NCBI GenBank assembly: GCA_018398765.1
Contig: JAHBMJ010000446.1
Span: 10,001-45,000, forward strand
DNA length: 35,000 nt
Reading direction: 5' to 3'
Source: Chromera velia
Taxonomy: Eukaryota > Sar > Chromeraceae
This document shows positions 22,801 to 31,000 of this stretch, piece by piece. The notes below the pieces were generated by a model. That model saw nothing but the letters and a program-made list of their open reading frames with translations. It was not told where the DNA came from and did no database searches. How positions within the stretch are numbered: the stretch's first letter is position 1; the number at the start of each line of letters is the position of its first letter. The translations under genes were made by a program, and so were the position numbers.

Positions 22801-23956
22801 AGCAAACCGATTGATGGATTGATTGCCTTCGCAGAAGACATGCATGCATGAGGCATGCAGGCAGGCATGCAGGCATACAGGCAGGCGGACCTTGAGTGTG
22901 GGGGTCAACCCGAAGAGGCGCCAAAACCGGACCCACCCCACATAGAGCAGATAATACTGCGGTTTCAGTTTTTCCAGTCCGAACATCTTCGCTCCCCAGC
23001 CTGTCACCGTGACCAGCCAAATGACCGGAGGTAAGGTCAGAAGGTCAGTCAGAGAGTGGAGGGAGAAAAAGAAACTCAAAGGTCTGTGAACTGTCACGAA
23101 GTCCCAACAGAAGTCGATGACAAAAGATGCTTGCGAAAGCTTCTCGAGCTCTTCGTACCATTTTTCCACTAGGCTGCACGCACAGTTGAGAGCAGAACAG
23201 GAAAGAAAGGTTGATTTGTAAGGAGAGTCTTACACAGCGTCATAAAACAAAGGATACAAAACGCAGAGAAAGAGAGGAAGTCAAGAGAGGAAAACAACGA
23301 GGACAGGAGCTGAAAAATACACAAAGCTCTTGGTCATTCTCCTCTGACCCCTCCTTCCAACTTCACCCTCTCTGTTTGAAGGACAAAACTGACTCAAAGT
23401 TCCAAGGCACGGTTGGGTCCTTCCTTCTCCATGACTGTGTGTTGATGAGCCAAATGAGTGTCCAGGTAAGCGTTCGAAGCAGCTGGCTGAAGACATACGC
23501 TTGAGAGGTCAGGATGTCCTCAAGAAAAGGAAGCCGGCCCCTACCACACCGAAGAGCTCCTTTCACCGGACGGCTCCAAGACTGAACCCTCGTTCCAGTG
23601 CTCATCACTGGAAGGAACACCAGCTTCAGCATCAGAGCACCCACCACACAGAAGGCCAGAGTATACAAAGGTCCTGTGATCAGTTCAAGGGCACGGTTGG
23701 TACTCAGGGCGTATCCCAGGTCTTCGATGGCTTTCTCATCCGCCACCATGAAGTATGTCAAGATAAAGATCACAACCACTACAGCCGACAGTATGTGACG
23801 CAGCAAGGCGCCAACGAGCCTCAAAGCGTCCGGCCGGATAAGCCATGTGAAGATGCTAGTCTGCTCTACGAAGCTGTCTGCTACTGGAGGGGGAGGAGGA
23901 GCACGAGGGCCTCGCTGGTCCTCCAGACCCCTCCTCTTTCGAACGACTGATGCCAT
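12118..23956 (-). CDS. BK (Slo/Kch)-type potassium channel, 20 exons
   Basis: This encodes a K+-selective membrane channel with a TVGYGD filter, BK-style S2-S4 and S6 segments, and two cytoplasmic RCK domains. Exons: 23956-23367, 23173-22891, 22536-22307, 22127-22014, 21542-21441, 21020-20940, 20659-20582, 20307-20231, 19946-19893, 19719-19610, 19423-19367, 19056-18833, 18457-18361, 18057-16958, 16542-16028, 15395-14478, 14216-14064, 13849-13819, 12733-12545, 12268-12118. Phases agree throughout and the sum is 5,154 nt (1,717 residues plus stop). The start is secure: an in-frame TAG lies 18 nt upstream. Uncertain points are the 3' end of exon 12 (an alternative donor at 19006 removes 58 basic residues) and the 31-nt exon 18. 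Animal BK channels are about 1,100-1,200 residues; apicomplexan Kch1/Kch2 are the nearest family by organism. Confidence 0.9.
12340..12388 (+). repeat. CA then CG dinucleotide repeat in the last intron of the channel gene
   Basis: About 24 bp of alternating AC changes into about 20 bp of alternating GC. Alternating purine-pyrimidine sequence of this kind can adopt Z-DNA. Confidence 0.85.
12852..12917 (+). repeat. Tandem duplication, 33-bp period, in a channel intron
   Basis: TGCACGCATCACCCACATTC and the bases after it occur at 12852 and again at 12885 with almost no change. The copy lies in the intron between channel exons 18 and 19. Confidence 0.8.
13301..13538 (+). repeat. GAAA-type purine repeat in a channel intron
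   Basis: Imperfect (GAAA)n with GCAA and GACA variants. On the coding (minus) strand it is a pyrimidine tract of over 200 nt. A second, shorter block is at 13737-13781, and both lie in the intron between exons 18 and 19. Confidence 0.9.
14478..15395 (-). CDS. BK-type channel exon 16: RCK2 domain
   Basis: A single 918-nt exon (residues about 1238-1543). After a basic N-terminal stretch, the first RCK2 strand reads FVLVCGWPRTLGVFLDGL (near residue 1310), a Rossmann beta-alpha unit. It is followed by VLVFSTAHDAEATADWAKGL and VDVVMVCHKVQALRV, and near the end NLRFLDPSAWWP, which fits the BK segment x-x-F-L-x-P/Q just before the 'calcium bowl' position. No run of Asp residues like the animal calcium bowl is visible. 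The acceptor lies within a (GT)n tract; the donor is CAG/GTGAGT. Confidence 0.82.
15397..15521 (+). repeat. CA, CTCA and CT repeat tract in a channel intron
   Basis: (CA)n passes into (CTCA)n up to about 15450, then CT runs and a second (CA)n (about 15474-15521). The first block abuts the proposed acceptor of exon 16. Confidence 0.9.
15728..16018 (+). repeat. Long AAAG repeat in a channel intron
   Basis: Nearly 290 bp of (AAAG)n with AAAAG and AAGG variants on the plus strand, hence CTTT on the coding strand. It ends 10 bp from the donor of exon 15. Confidence 0.92.
16028..18057 (-). CDS. BK-type channel exons 14-15: end of RCK1 and giant RCK1-RCK2 linker
   Basis: Exon 14 (1,100 nt) opens with ALVLYLRSQFGVTCVGVLRR, the strand-helix unit that closes RCK1 in BK channels. 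It then turns into a Gly/Ser/Pro/Gln-rich linker of roughly 500 residues that continues through exon 15 (515 nt). Exon 15 begins VEAGDSLVLLATCRDTLERI and becomes acidic, then basic (VGVRRRRRKDSDMSA). The linker is probably disordered and may hold regulatory phosphosites. Residues LGQGGGSPMP are repeated twice in tandem by an exact 30-bp duplication (17591-17650). The linker is far longer than the about 100 residues of animal BK. Confidence 0.8.
16752..16945 (+). repeat. CT-rich repeat in a channel intron
   Basis: (CT)n with TTTCT variants, followed by CA and CTCA units, within the intron between exons 14 and 15. On the coding strand it is GA-rich, opposite in strand bias to the AAAG tract. 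Confidence 0.88.
17591..17650 (+). repeat. Exact 30-bp tandem duplication inside coding exon 14
   Basis: Two identical 30-bp units (17591-17620 and 17621-17650) encode LGQGGGSPMP twice, in frame, on the minus strand. The identity, including the run of ten C, suggests a recent duplication. Confidence 0.9.
18361..21542 (-). CDS. BK-type channel exons 5-13: RCK1 gating-ring domain
   Basis: About residues 406-699, split over nine small exons (54-224 nt). The Rossmann-like order of RCK1 is visible: GHFVLLIGRMPLEQLDAFL, then KVVLLTPESPSLYLDAQC, then KVIFVVSNSKTTALAEED, then SRVVVQLNQDSLKSVLLSIG, then EVVCFNEVKMRLLASSA followed by TTTPGVITL. The last matches the BK stretch K-L-G-L-L-A-x-S-C-x-x-P-G-x-x-T-L. 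Exon 13 (EYAEGCEWKLYRC) fits the BK segment after it. The exon 9 donor appears to be GC (19892-19891, GCAAGT), because only that site keeps the frame into exon 10. RCK1 in animal BK binds Ca2+ and Mg2+; I cannot assign ligand residues here. Confidence 0.85.
22014..23956 (-). CDS. BK-type channel exons 1-4: membrane and pore part
   Basis: Exon 1 has three hydrophobic segments (LSAVVVVIFILTYFMV near residue 58; LAFCVVGALMLKLVFLPV near 101; LLRTLTWTLIWLIN near 160). Exon 2 carries S2-S4: FVIDFCWDFVTVHRPLSFFF, then DLLTLPP (matching the BK S3 motif D-x-x-T-I-P-P) and WVRFWRLFG, a sparsely charged S4. Exon 3 has S5, pore helix and filter: FFSIVTISTVGYGDFAPKN, with GYGD at residues 356-359. Exon 4 is S6 (WFAIIAIALIVMVIPYEVQQ, from residue 369) running into the RCK1 linker. 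The many-residue basic S4 of Kv channels is absent. Confidence 0.88.
22704..22738 (+). repeat. GAA trinucleotide repeat in intron 2 of the channel gene
   Basis: About eleven uninterrupted GAA units lie between channel exons 2 and 3. Confidence 0.85.
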
Positions 23957-24203
23957 CCGCCGCCTCAGTCGCTACCTTGGGTGCATGACCGGTAGGCCTG
24001 TCAATTCTCCTTCAGACTTCCAGGCAATCACAGATGCACATTACAGCTGAACTGATGAGCAAAGGATTTGAGACAAAAAATGCAGAAAGCGTTTGCCAGA
24101 AGAGTTTCTGACAGTGACCAAGATCAGATCACTCTCAGATCGTCTGACTTATATAGCTCGGTTAGAATCGATTTCTGTTGGAAAAATGTATGTGCATGCC
24201 CCC

Positions 24204-24227
24204 CCCCCCGCTTCGCTTTCCGGGGCC
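24204..24227 (-). promoter_or_regulatory. GGCCCCGGAAAG block upstream of the channel gene
   Basis: On the minus strand it reads GGCCCCGGAAAGCG, then AAGCG, then a G-run. It lies about 250-270 bp upstream of the channel ATG. A TGCATGC site is nearby at 24193-24199. The match with the block at 32664-32687 extends over about 22 of 24 bases, although the two are oppositely oriented relative to their genes. Confidence 0.45.
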
Positions 24228-24498
24228 ATGGACGCGTTTCGATTCAATAGCGATATACTGCAACACTCTAAAACTCTGGACTCGGGTCTGAGATCGGAAA
24301 TACAAGAAGTCCCAGGTACTCAAAGTGGTATCGAAGGACTCGGACACTCTCTCGACTTGTCTAGCGTCGTTTGTTTTGATACTTGTCCTCTTTGCGGGAG
24401 CAAGTTCTTTTTTTCGGTTCAAGTGTTGCCGACGGAGACGGCTGCAAAGGCATCTGTTGAGTTGTATTCTTAGTGCTTGTCTGTGAGCAGGATTTTGG

Positions 24499-24993
24499 CC
24501 TCTTCGTTCCCAGGATGGCCAAGCTGGATCTGTTCCAACTTGGACACCGAGAAGTTGATCGAACCTCCTCGTCGAGTCCCTGCCCAACAGCGCCACTTCG
24601 AAAAGTTTGTCGACTGGTTGCAGTCGTCGGCTCGGAGAGGCCTTAATTCCCGTGGACCATCGAACTGGACCAGCCGCCAGCGGGCCTCATGGGCTTCAGA
24701 ATGACGTCCATTGCGCCAAGTACCTCAACCTTGTCGCGTTCGGGAAGTAAGGCATGGCCTCCCAAGACAATGCTACTGGCGGCTGGATGACCTTGGACTA
24801 CATCAAGACTGCCATCTCCATTCAGCTGGGATTTCACCACGCAGCTGGTGCGACAGACTGGGTTCCCACTCCGTCAAACACGTTTTGTGGGGGGCAGCCT
24901 GAGGGCAACAAGGATGCGCGGCGACAAAGGTGCTGAAGTCGGTCGACCGCCTGCCAGAGAAAGGGAGGGGGCCGAAGAAGAAAGACCAGTGAG
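24499..24993 (+). pseudogene. Coding-like fragments with frame breaks
   Basis: Several stretches read like protein but change frame: FEKFVDWLQSSA (from about 24600), then CAKYLNLVAFGK closed by TAA at 24748, then MASQDNATGGWMTLDYIKTA from 24754, and, after another shift, TKVLKSVDRLPEKGRGPKKK ending near 24990. This could be a decayed gene or transposon, or a spliced gene (GTAAGG at 24747 and GTGAGT near 24990 are donor-like). I cannot name a family. A tyrosine-recombinase-like element is a guess I would not rely on. Confidence 0.3.
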
Positions 24994-25565
24994 TGGCGTC
25001 ACATTGGCGTGAGGACATAAACATTCTTGTTCTCGAGGTGCGGCTTTCATCAGGCTTGCATGAGACGTCTCTTTTCAAGGAAGGCACAATTGCGTAAAAA
25101 CGCGAACATATATTTTTCCCCCATACAGAGAAGTGTTGCGGGTACTTGACCATGCTGATTCTTGTATGTGCGTTGAAGAGTGAACTTGCATTCGCGTGTG
25201 CGCGTTGCTCTCCAATCTTTTTTTCTGGATACATGTGGAGGTTTCCAAATCTGACGCGAGTTTGCAGATCAATCCGTTTCTGTTGCAAAAAGGAAATCAA
25301 TGTACGAAGGATTAACCATTCAGAGATTGCGTGTCTCTCAATCTTGTCGGTGCGGCCCCGTTCGATCTGTTTCATCCCGCCATCCATTGATTAGGTGTGT
25401 TCCGTGCTCGTTCCACATAAGTGCACCTTTCTGTCCTCTGCCCCCCAATCCCGGCAGGAAGAATTGTTTTCGAAAAGACCTATATCTATATATAGCTTGA
25501 TCGTCCTGACATTTCTATTTTGAAATTCCAACTTTCCCTTTTGTCCCTCACTCGTTTCTTTCCTT

Positions 25566-25643
25566 CTTGCCTTGCACGTGCCTGTCCTGCGTAACGGTTT
25601 CATGCAGTATGTCAATTGGGATGGAGCGACGTACCGCCATTAA
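25566..25643 (+). pseudogene. Short coding-like 3' end fragment
   Basis: A plus-strand stretch reading LALHVPVLRNGFMQYVNWDG and ending YRH-stop at 25643 has protein-like composition. It could be the terminal exon of whatever the fragments at 24499-24993 belonged to. No family is recognised. Confidence 0.2.
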
Positions 25644-26126
25644 AAGAGGAAGGGGTTGGGGTCATCCACGAGGCCCCCCTTCTTGTCTCTCGGTTTCTGT
25701 CCGTTTCTGTCATAGAAACGGTGCACAAAGCCAAAGTGTCCTTTCGTCCTGTGTCATTGGATCGATTTTTGGAGCAGTCCCTTCTGAGCAGCCCATAGAC
25801 CAAAGCATGCAAAGCGCAGACAGATTGTTGTTTGCTAGCGGCCTGGGAAACCAGGCGGGCTACGGGGTGTGGTGTGAGCCTCAGCGATGAAGTACACCCC
25901 CCTGCCGTTTGCGGGGGCGACCTCTATAAGACAAAACGGCGACAGTGCTCTAGGGTACCACTAAATCACTTATCACTCAATAGATCGATCATGTTATGCA
26001 TCACTTGATTCACTTCTAGCAGCATTACCATCTCTGTTCTGTTCACTTTAAACTACGTGCCTGCGGTTGCCCAGCTGCATATACCCTTAGGCTGACGGTC
26101 CTTCATGCGATATTCAGTGTTAAAAT

Positions 26127-26619
26127 TAGTGACCATGTTTGATTTGATAGATTTGGGTTTGGTTTAATTTGACTTGATTTGAGGTTAAGCCTCTAGATTT
26201 GCAAATCTAGGCGGATTTGAGGTTAGATTTGAGGTTTAACTTCACAGGTTCCCTAATATGCGAGCTCTCCAAGTTTTTACCAATAACAACTCGCAATTTT
26301 AGGTTTTTAACTGTTTAAGAAGAAATGATTCGATTTGAAACAACTTTGAAGCATATTTTTTAAAAGAATGGTGGAATGCTTTATTTTGTTCAGATGTGTT
26401 TTTGTTTGGTATGTTAAAGTTGCCTTTTTAACAATGAAAACGGGGGGTCTGGGGGGCAGAGCTCCACAGGGCATAGATTTGAGGTAAAAAGTCAGATTTG
26501 AGATAGATTTGATGTAGATTTGATAGGGGTGTCAGAGCAAGCCCCATCAGACCGGCAGAATTGATTTGAGGTTAAGCCCGACCTCAAATCAAATCAAATC
26601 AAATCAAACCTGGTCACTA
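26127..26619. mobile_element. Inverted-repeat element, about 493 bp
   Basis: Left end TAGTGACCATGTTTGATTTG; the reverse complement of the right end reads TAGTGACCAGGTTTGATTTG, one mismatch in 20. The interior is built from GATTTGA/TCAAATC units and contains a perfect 18-bp palindrome, CTAGATTTGCAAATCTAG, at 26193-26210. No coding capacity; MITE-like. No convincing target-site duplication was found. Confidence 0.7.
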
Positions 26620-26760
26620 GTTTGAATCAGCGTATGAGACGACCACGACTCGGAACACCATTTGGGGGCGCACATGCAGGTCGCGTTCCGAAATCAGAAT
26701 GCAAAGATCTCGACGCCTTTTTCCATTCGGAGTCGAGAGCTTGTTAGACTCTCTGCCTGC

Positions 26761-28084
26761 TTATGGGTACATAAACGAAGGGGCCGTGACTACGCTGCAC
26801 TCCTCTTCAATTCCTCCCGGTGTCTTTTCCTTCCCGTCCGTCCTGGCGGCAGTCTTCTGAGTGTCTGCGTTCCTGCTTAGGGGTCGACCAGAAGAAGAAG
26901 AAGAAGAAGAAGAAGAAATACCCTGTGCCCTCCTGTGAGCTTCTGGGGGGACATGCTCTACTTCTTTCCCCCCCCCTTTCTGATTTTCCCCAAGGTCAGA
27001 CAATTTGCTCACGCTTCCTCTCCGTCGCTCACGCCGGCCTCTGGAAACGCCTCCAGACGGTCCCCCCACTCGAAGCAGATTCATGTGAGCGTCTGCAGGG
27101 CAGTTCTTCTTGTCCTCATCGAACTGCGTCTCCGAGGCCCTCCCTCTCCCCTGCCCCTGCTGTGTGCCTGAGGCTGTGGCCTGCGAAGGGGAAAAGCCGA
27201 CCTTCCAAAACCCCGCAGGCGTCTCAGTCGGGGCTTGAAGGAACCTGCAGCACATGTGTACAGAGTCAGCAGAATGGGAGTCAAGGAGCGCAGGCCGACC
27301 TATCCGTGTGTGCATGCATGGGCGTACTGCTATGGCATCCTCCTTTCTCCCCCTAGGTTGAGAGCATCAGTCAGGACACGTCTTGGGGAACAGCAAGAGA
27401 GACAGGGGGGAATCGAACAAAGGAGAAACGTTGGTTTGCATTCAGCCCTGTTCACAAATAGCCCAGACACCATGCACAAACCAGCAACAGCAAAAAAGCG
27501 GTCGCAGTTCGAGTCTCGTCTATCTGCATTCCGTCACAATATTCACAAGAAAAAGAAGAATTCATCTGACCTGTGCCTTGAGAAGTTCTGCTTGAGATCT
27601 GCCGCCCCACCCCCTCCCGCAGGTTCTCCTCCCCCCCGAGGACCTCCGTGAGTGCACCCGCCCGCACAGCCAACCTCTCCGATGGCGTCGTAGAAGTCAG
27701 CACACTGAGTGCAGTCAACCCCCTGCACATGACGAACGAATCTTGTGGCACAGTCACATAATCCACGTTCTAAATCAAACCTCTCCAGCGTCTCAGCAAG
27801 CAAAAGTCGCGAAATTGTCTCAAGGAAAAAATAGAAGAATGGAAATGAGGATAAAAAAAGCATGAGGGAATGCGGGAAAAGAGAGATGAAAAGCAAGACA
27901 CCGTGACCGGGGAAACAACAGAGGATCCCGCATGTAGAGAGGCCACACCCACCATCAGCTTTGCCCGCTCTTCTTTGTTGCGAACCTGCGTGCAATCAAA
28001 ACGAAGCAAAAAACACTTCAAACTTCGCAGAGCCCCCCTCTAGCTCACTGGCTTGTATGGACTGAGGGGCTGGTTGAAATCTGT
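26761..28084 (-). CDS. CtIP/Sae2 homologue C-terminal exons: Sae2/CtIP domain
   Basis: Four exons encode the family's conserved domain. 28084-28049 gives TDFNQPLSPYKP; 27985-27953 gives VRNKEERAKLM; 27722-27571 gives GVDCTQCADFYDAIG (CxxC, a zinc-binding pair in the family), a Gly/Pro insert and LKQNFSRHR; 27244-26761 gives FLQAPTETPAGFWKVGFSPS and a 140-residue tail. SRHR is the family's most conserved motif. The TP before AGFW corresponds to the CDK site of the family (human CtIP Thr847, yeast Sae2 Ser267). The tail has an acidic/basic mix and a nine-Ser run encoded by a GAA repeat, and is absent from typical members. Confidence 0.87.
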
Positions 28085-31000
28085 CTGAGCGAAGGTACAG
28101 ACTGTCTAATCACAACATAAAGAGATGCCATACGCATGTCAGTCATGCTTTTTTGATTTCCTCCCTGTCTGTCTGGCTCTTCCATGACATCCTGTACGAA
28201 CTTCTGACAGCTTTCCTTTGATGCACGAAGAGAAAAAAGAGGCAGCCAAAGGGGTGGGGAGATGAACTCAGATAAACTCTCAAGAGAAGCCAAGCACACA
28301 GACCAAAAAGTGATCTCAGCAGAAACACAAACACAGACACAGATGGCCGACCACTCGATAGTGAGGCCAAGGCACCGCCCCTCCTCCGCCTGCTGCCGCT
28401 GCTGCTGCTGGGACGTCTGCACCTCGCGCTTCACCGTGACAGCATTTTGCTCCTGAAGGATCAAGAAAGGAGGTGCCGCTTGTTTATCCACGAAGTCACA
28501 CTATTAAGAAAGGCATCGAAGCCAACCAGTACAAAATGTCATCTGTATCATCACAGTCCGAAGAGACTTTTCCATCGAATCAATAATCCAAACAGCCATC
28601 CACAGCCACTCGGCAAGCACAATTGCCCGTCTGTCTAACCGTCTATCAACGCCTTGCAGAAGACAAAATGGAGGAACGACAACGCTCATCTCTTTCTTTA
28701 CTTTCCCACCCACCTTCTTCTTGCCCACAGTGGTGAGAGCATCCCCCTTCAAACATCTGTGCCCCTTCCCTCTTGTTCTCAAGCCTCTCCAGTGTGTCTG
28801 TCAACACACCAGCAGAGCAGTCTTTCCCCCCTCCCCTCTCCCTCAGAGCACGCGCAAGTCTCTGAGGGACCACGCGAGGCTGTAGAGGGAAGGCATCGGT
28901 GCGCTCGTGTTCTTCCCTCTCTCTGACAGAGGAGGAAGGAGGAGGCGGATCGCCAGGAGGGGACAGAATGCGGACAGATGCGGAGACAGAGGCAGGAGAA
29001 CGGTCCCCCTCTCCTTCTTTGGCCTTCCGTTTGGAGAGAGAGACTTTCTTCCTCCTTTCCTGCCCCTCACTTTCTTCACATGTTTGATGTTCTGTACAGT
29101 TTTGCCTCGACTCATCCACTCTCGGGTCCTGGTTTTCCCTTTCCTCTCTTCTAATCCCCTTTCTTTGTCTTCTAACCGAGTCGAGTGACTCTCTACCTCC
29201 CTCGTGCTCTGTAAGGGACTGAATGTCTCCCAGAAAATCTCGCGAAGACCCTGCATCCCCTCTCTTCCGCTTCTTCCCCTTCCCCTTCCCGTGCAGAGCT
29301 TTGCCAGACGAAAGGGAGGGAGACGAACTGCTACCCGCGAGAAGGACAGGGTGGGGGGGGCGCTGTGGAAGTCTGATTCCTCCTCCCACTCCTCCTCCTC
29401 CTGCTGCTGTTGCTGTCACTCCGCTGTCTGTCTTTGGGGCTGTATCTGCATTTACGTGAGCAGACGCAGTAGGGGGACGTGTCCCTTGGGGAGCTCCGTG
29501 CGAGTCCCCAGACACCAACGGAGACGCATCAGCTGTCCCTGCTCGCAGACGGCTAGGGAGTCTCAAATCTATAGCACCTTTCGGCCCCCCCTGCAAATTG
29601 GAACGCTGTGTGCCCCCCCGACGAGACATCTGAACAGCAACAGTTCCCTTCCCACGACCGGTAGGCCGAGCAATGAAGGCGGACATGCACTGCTGCTGCC
29701 TCTTCTGCACCTTTTGCTGCTTTGCCTTCATCGCTCTTCCACTGATCAACCAATCAGCAGCCCCCCCTCCCTTCCCTGTTTGCTTTCGTGAAGAATCCTT
29801 CAGGGAGAGGGGGCCCTTTTGCCCTTTCTGCCTCGCACCAGACGCTTGGATCGTGTTCCTTGCAGGAAGTGCCCGAAGCGTCTTCGGCGCCTCTCTTCCT
29901 TCACGCCCTGAGAGAAAGAGAGACAAGGAAAGCTTGTCGATGCGTGAGAAGAACCAGCATCGGAGCATGTGGACGGTGCATCGAGATCGAGAAAAGCGAA
30001 GGAAGAAACAAGAATGACTGGGAGACGAGAGGAAGAGCACAAATAATTGGCAAGGGCAAAGTAGGCAGACAAACACACACTCACATACGCACAAACGCAA
30101 GAGAAGCAAAAACCCAATCCTTCTGACTGACCCGTCTCCTTCAATTCTCCTGCTGCTGGTCTTGCAGCGTTGTTCTCTATTTCTCCATCTGCATCTAGGA
30201 CGCCCCCCTCTGCCCTCCCTTCCTCCTCCTGTTCAGAGACCCAACAGACCTCTGTGGAGAGAACCCCCCTCCTACCTGATCCTCGTATCTCTTCCTCAAT
30301 CTCCACAAGACCTGCTGCCTCGTCTCTCTCTTCTTCTGATTTTTGCTTCTCGGTCTTTTTCTGCTTTTTTTCTTTCTTCTTTGCTTCCTTTGAACTCCCA
30401 CTCTCTCGCTCCTTCACATCTCTACCTGTCTGTGAGCCTGACACGGGAGCAGACAGAGACTGAAGGGACACATCAGAAATCGACGAAGAGAGGGAGATGG
30501 AAGACAGACGGAGACAGTTCTCTTTCCCTTTGCGGCTCATCGAATGCTGACGCTTTCCCTTTTCTCCCTTTCCCTTCAAAGACCCTCCACGTCTAGCAGA
30601 GAGGGACGTCCGATCTCGCCCACCCCCTCTCTCTCCCCGTCCATCAACCTCCATATCTACCTCTCCTTTTCCTTGCGGGGTTTTTCGGCCGTCTCTTTGA
30701 TGCTGGCCCTCAGGGAAGAGACGGGAGGATGAGCGGAGCATTTGAAGCCGCTCCAGAGTTGAGAGGGGTCGGGAGGGGTGGGATGAGAGGCCCCCTTCCC
30801 CTCTGGTCGCTTGTTTGACCTCAAGGGAACCTGCTGCCCCCCTCTCCCCTTGGTTCTTCCTTTGGGTCTCCGTCCGTGTCCCCCTGCTGTCTCTGGGGGA
30901 TCTGTTCTTCTCCTGCACATGCTGTGTGCGTGCACTGCTGATGAACTCAGCCAATGCGAGGGGAGAGGTGGAACTGGAGTTACTGTTCGCAGGTGAGGTC

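Larger units (their letters stand above)
23957..26126. other. Intergenic region upstream of the channel gene
   Basis: No complete gene is supported. It holds the channel promoter area (23957 to about 24300), the coding-like fragments described at 24499-24993 and 25566-25643, and otherwise unassigned sequence. Confidence 0.45.

Noticed and set aside
27571-27769. Alternative minus-strand frame beginning VDYVTVPQDSFVMC with a plausible acceptor at 27770
   Set aside because: It gives phase 1 at the donor, which does not fit the TPAGFW exon. The competing frame yields CxxC and SRHR and joins both neighbours in phase.
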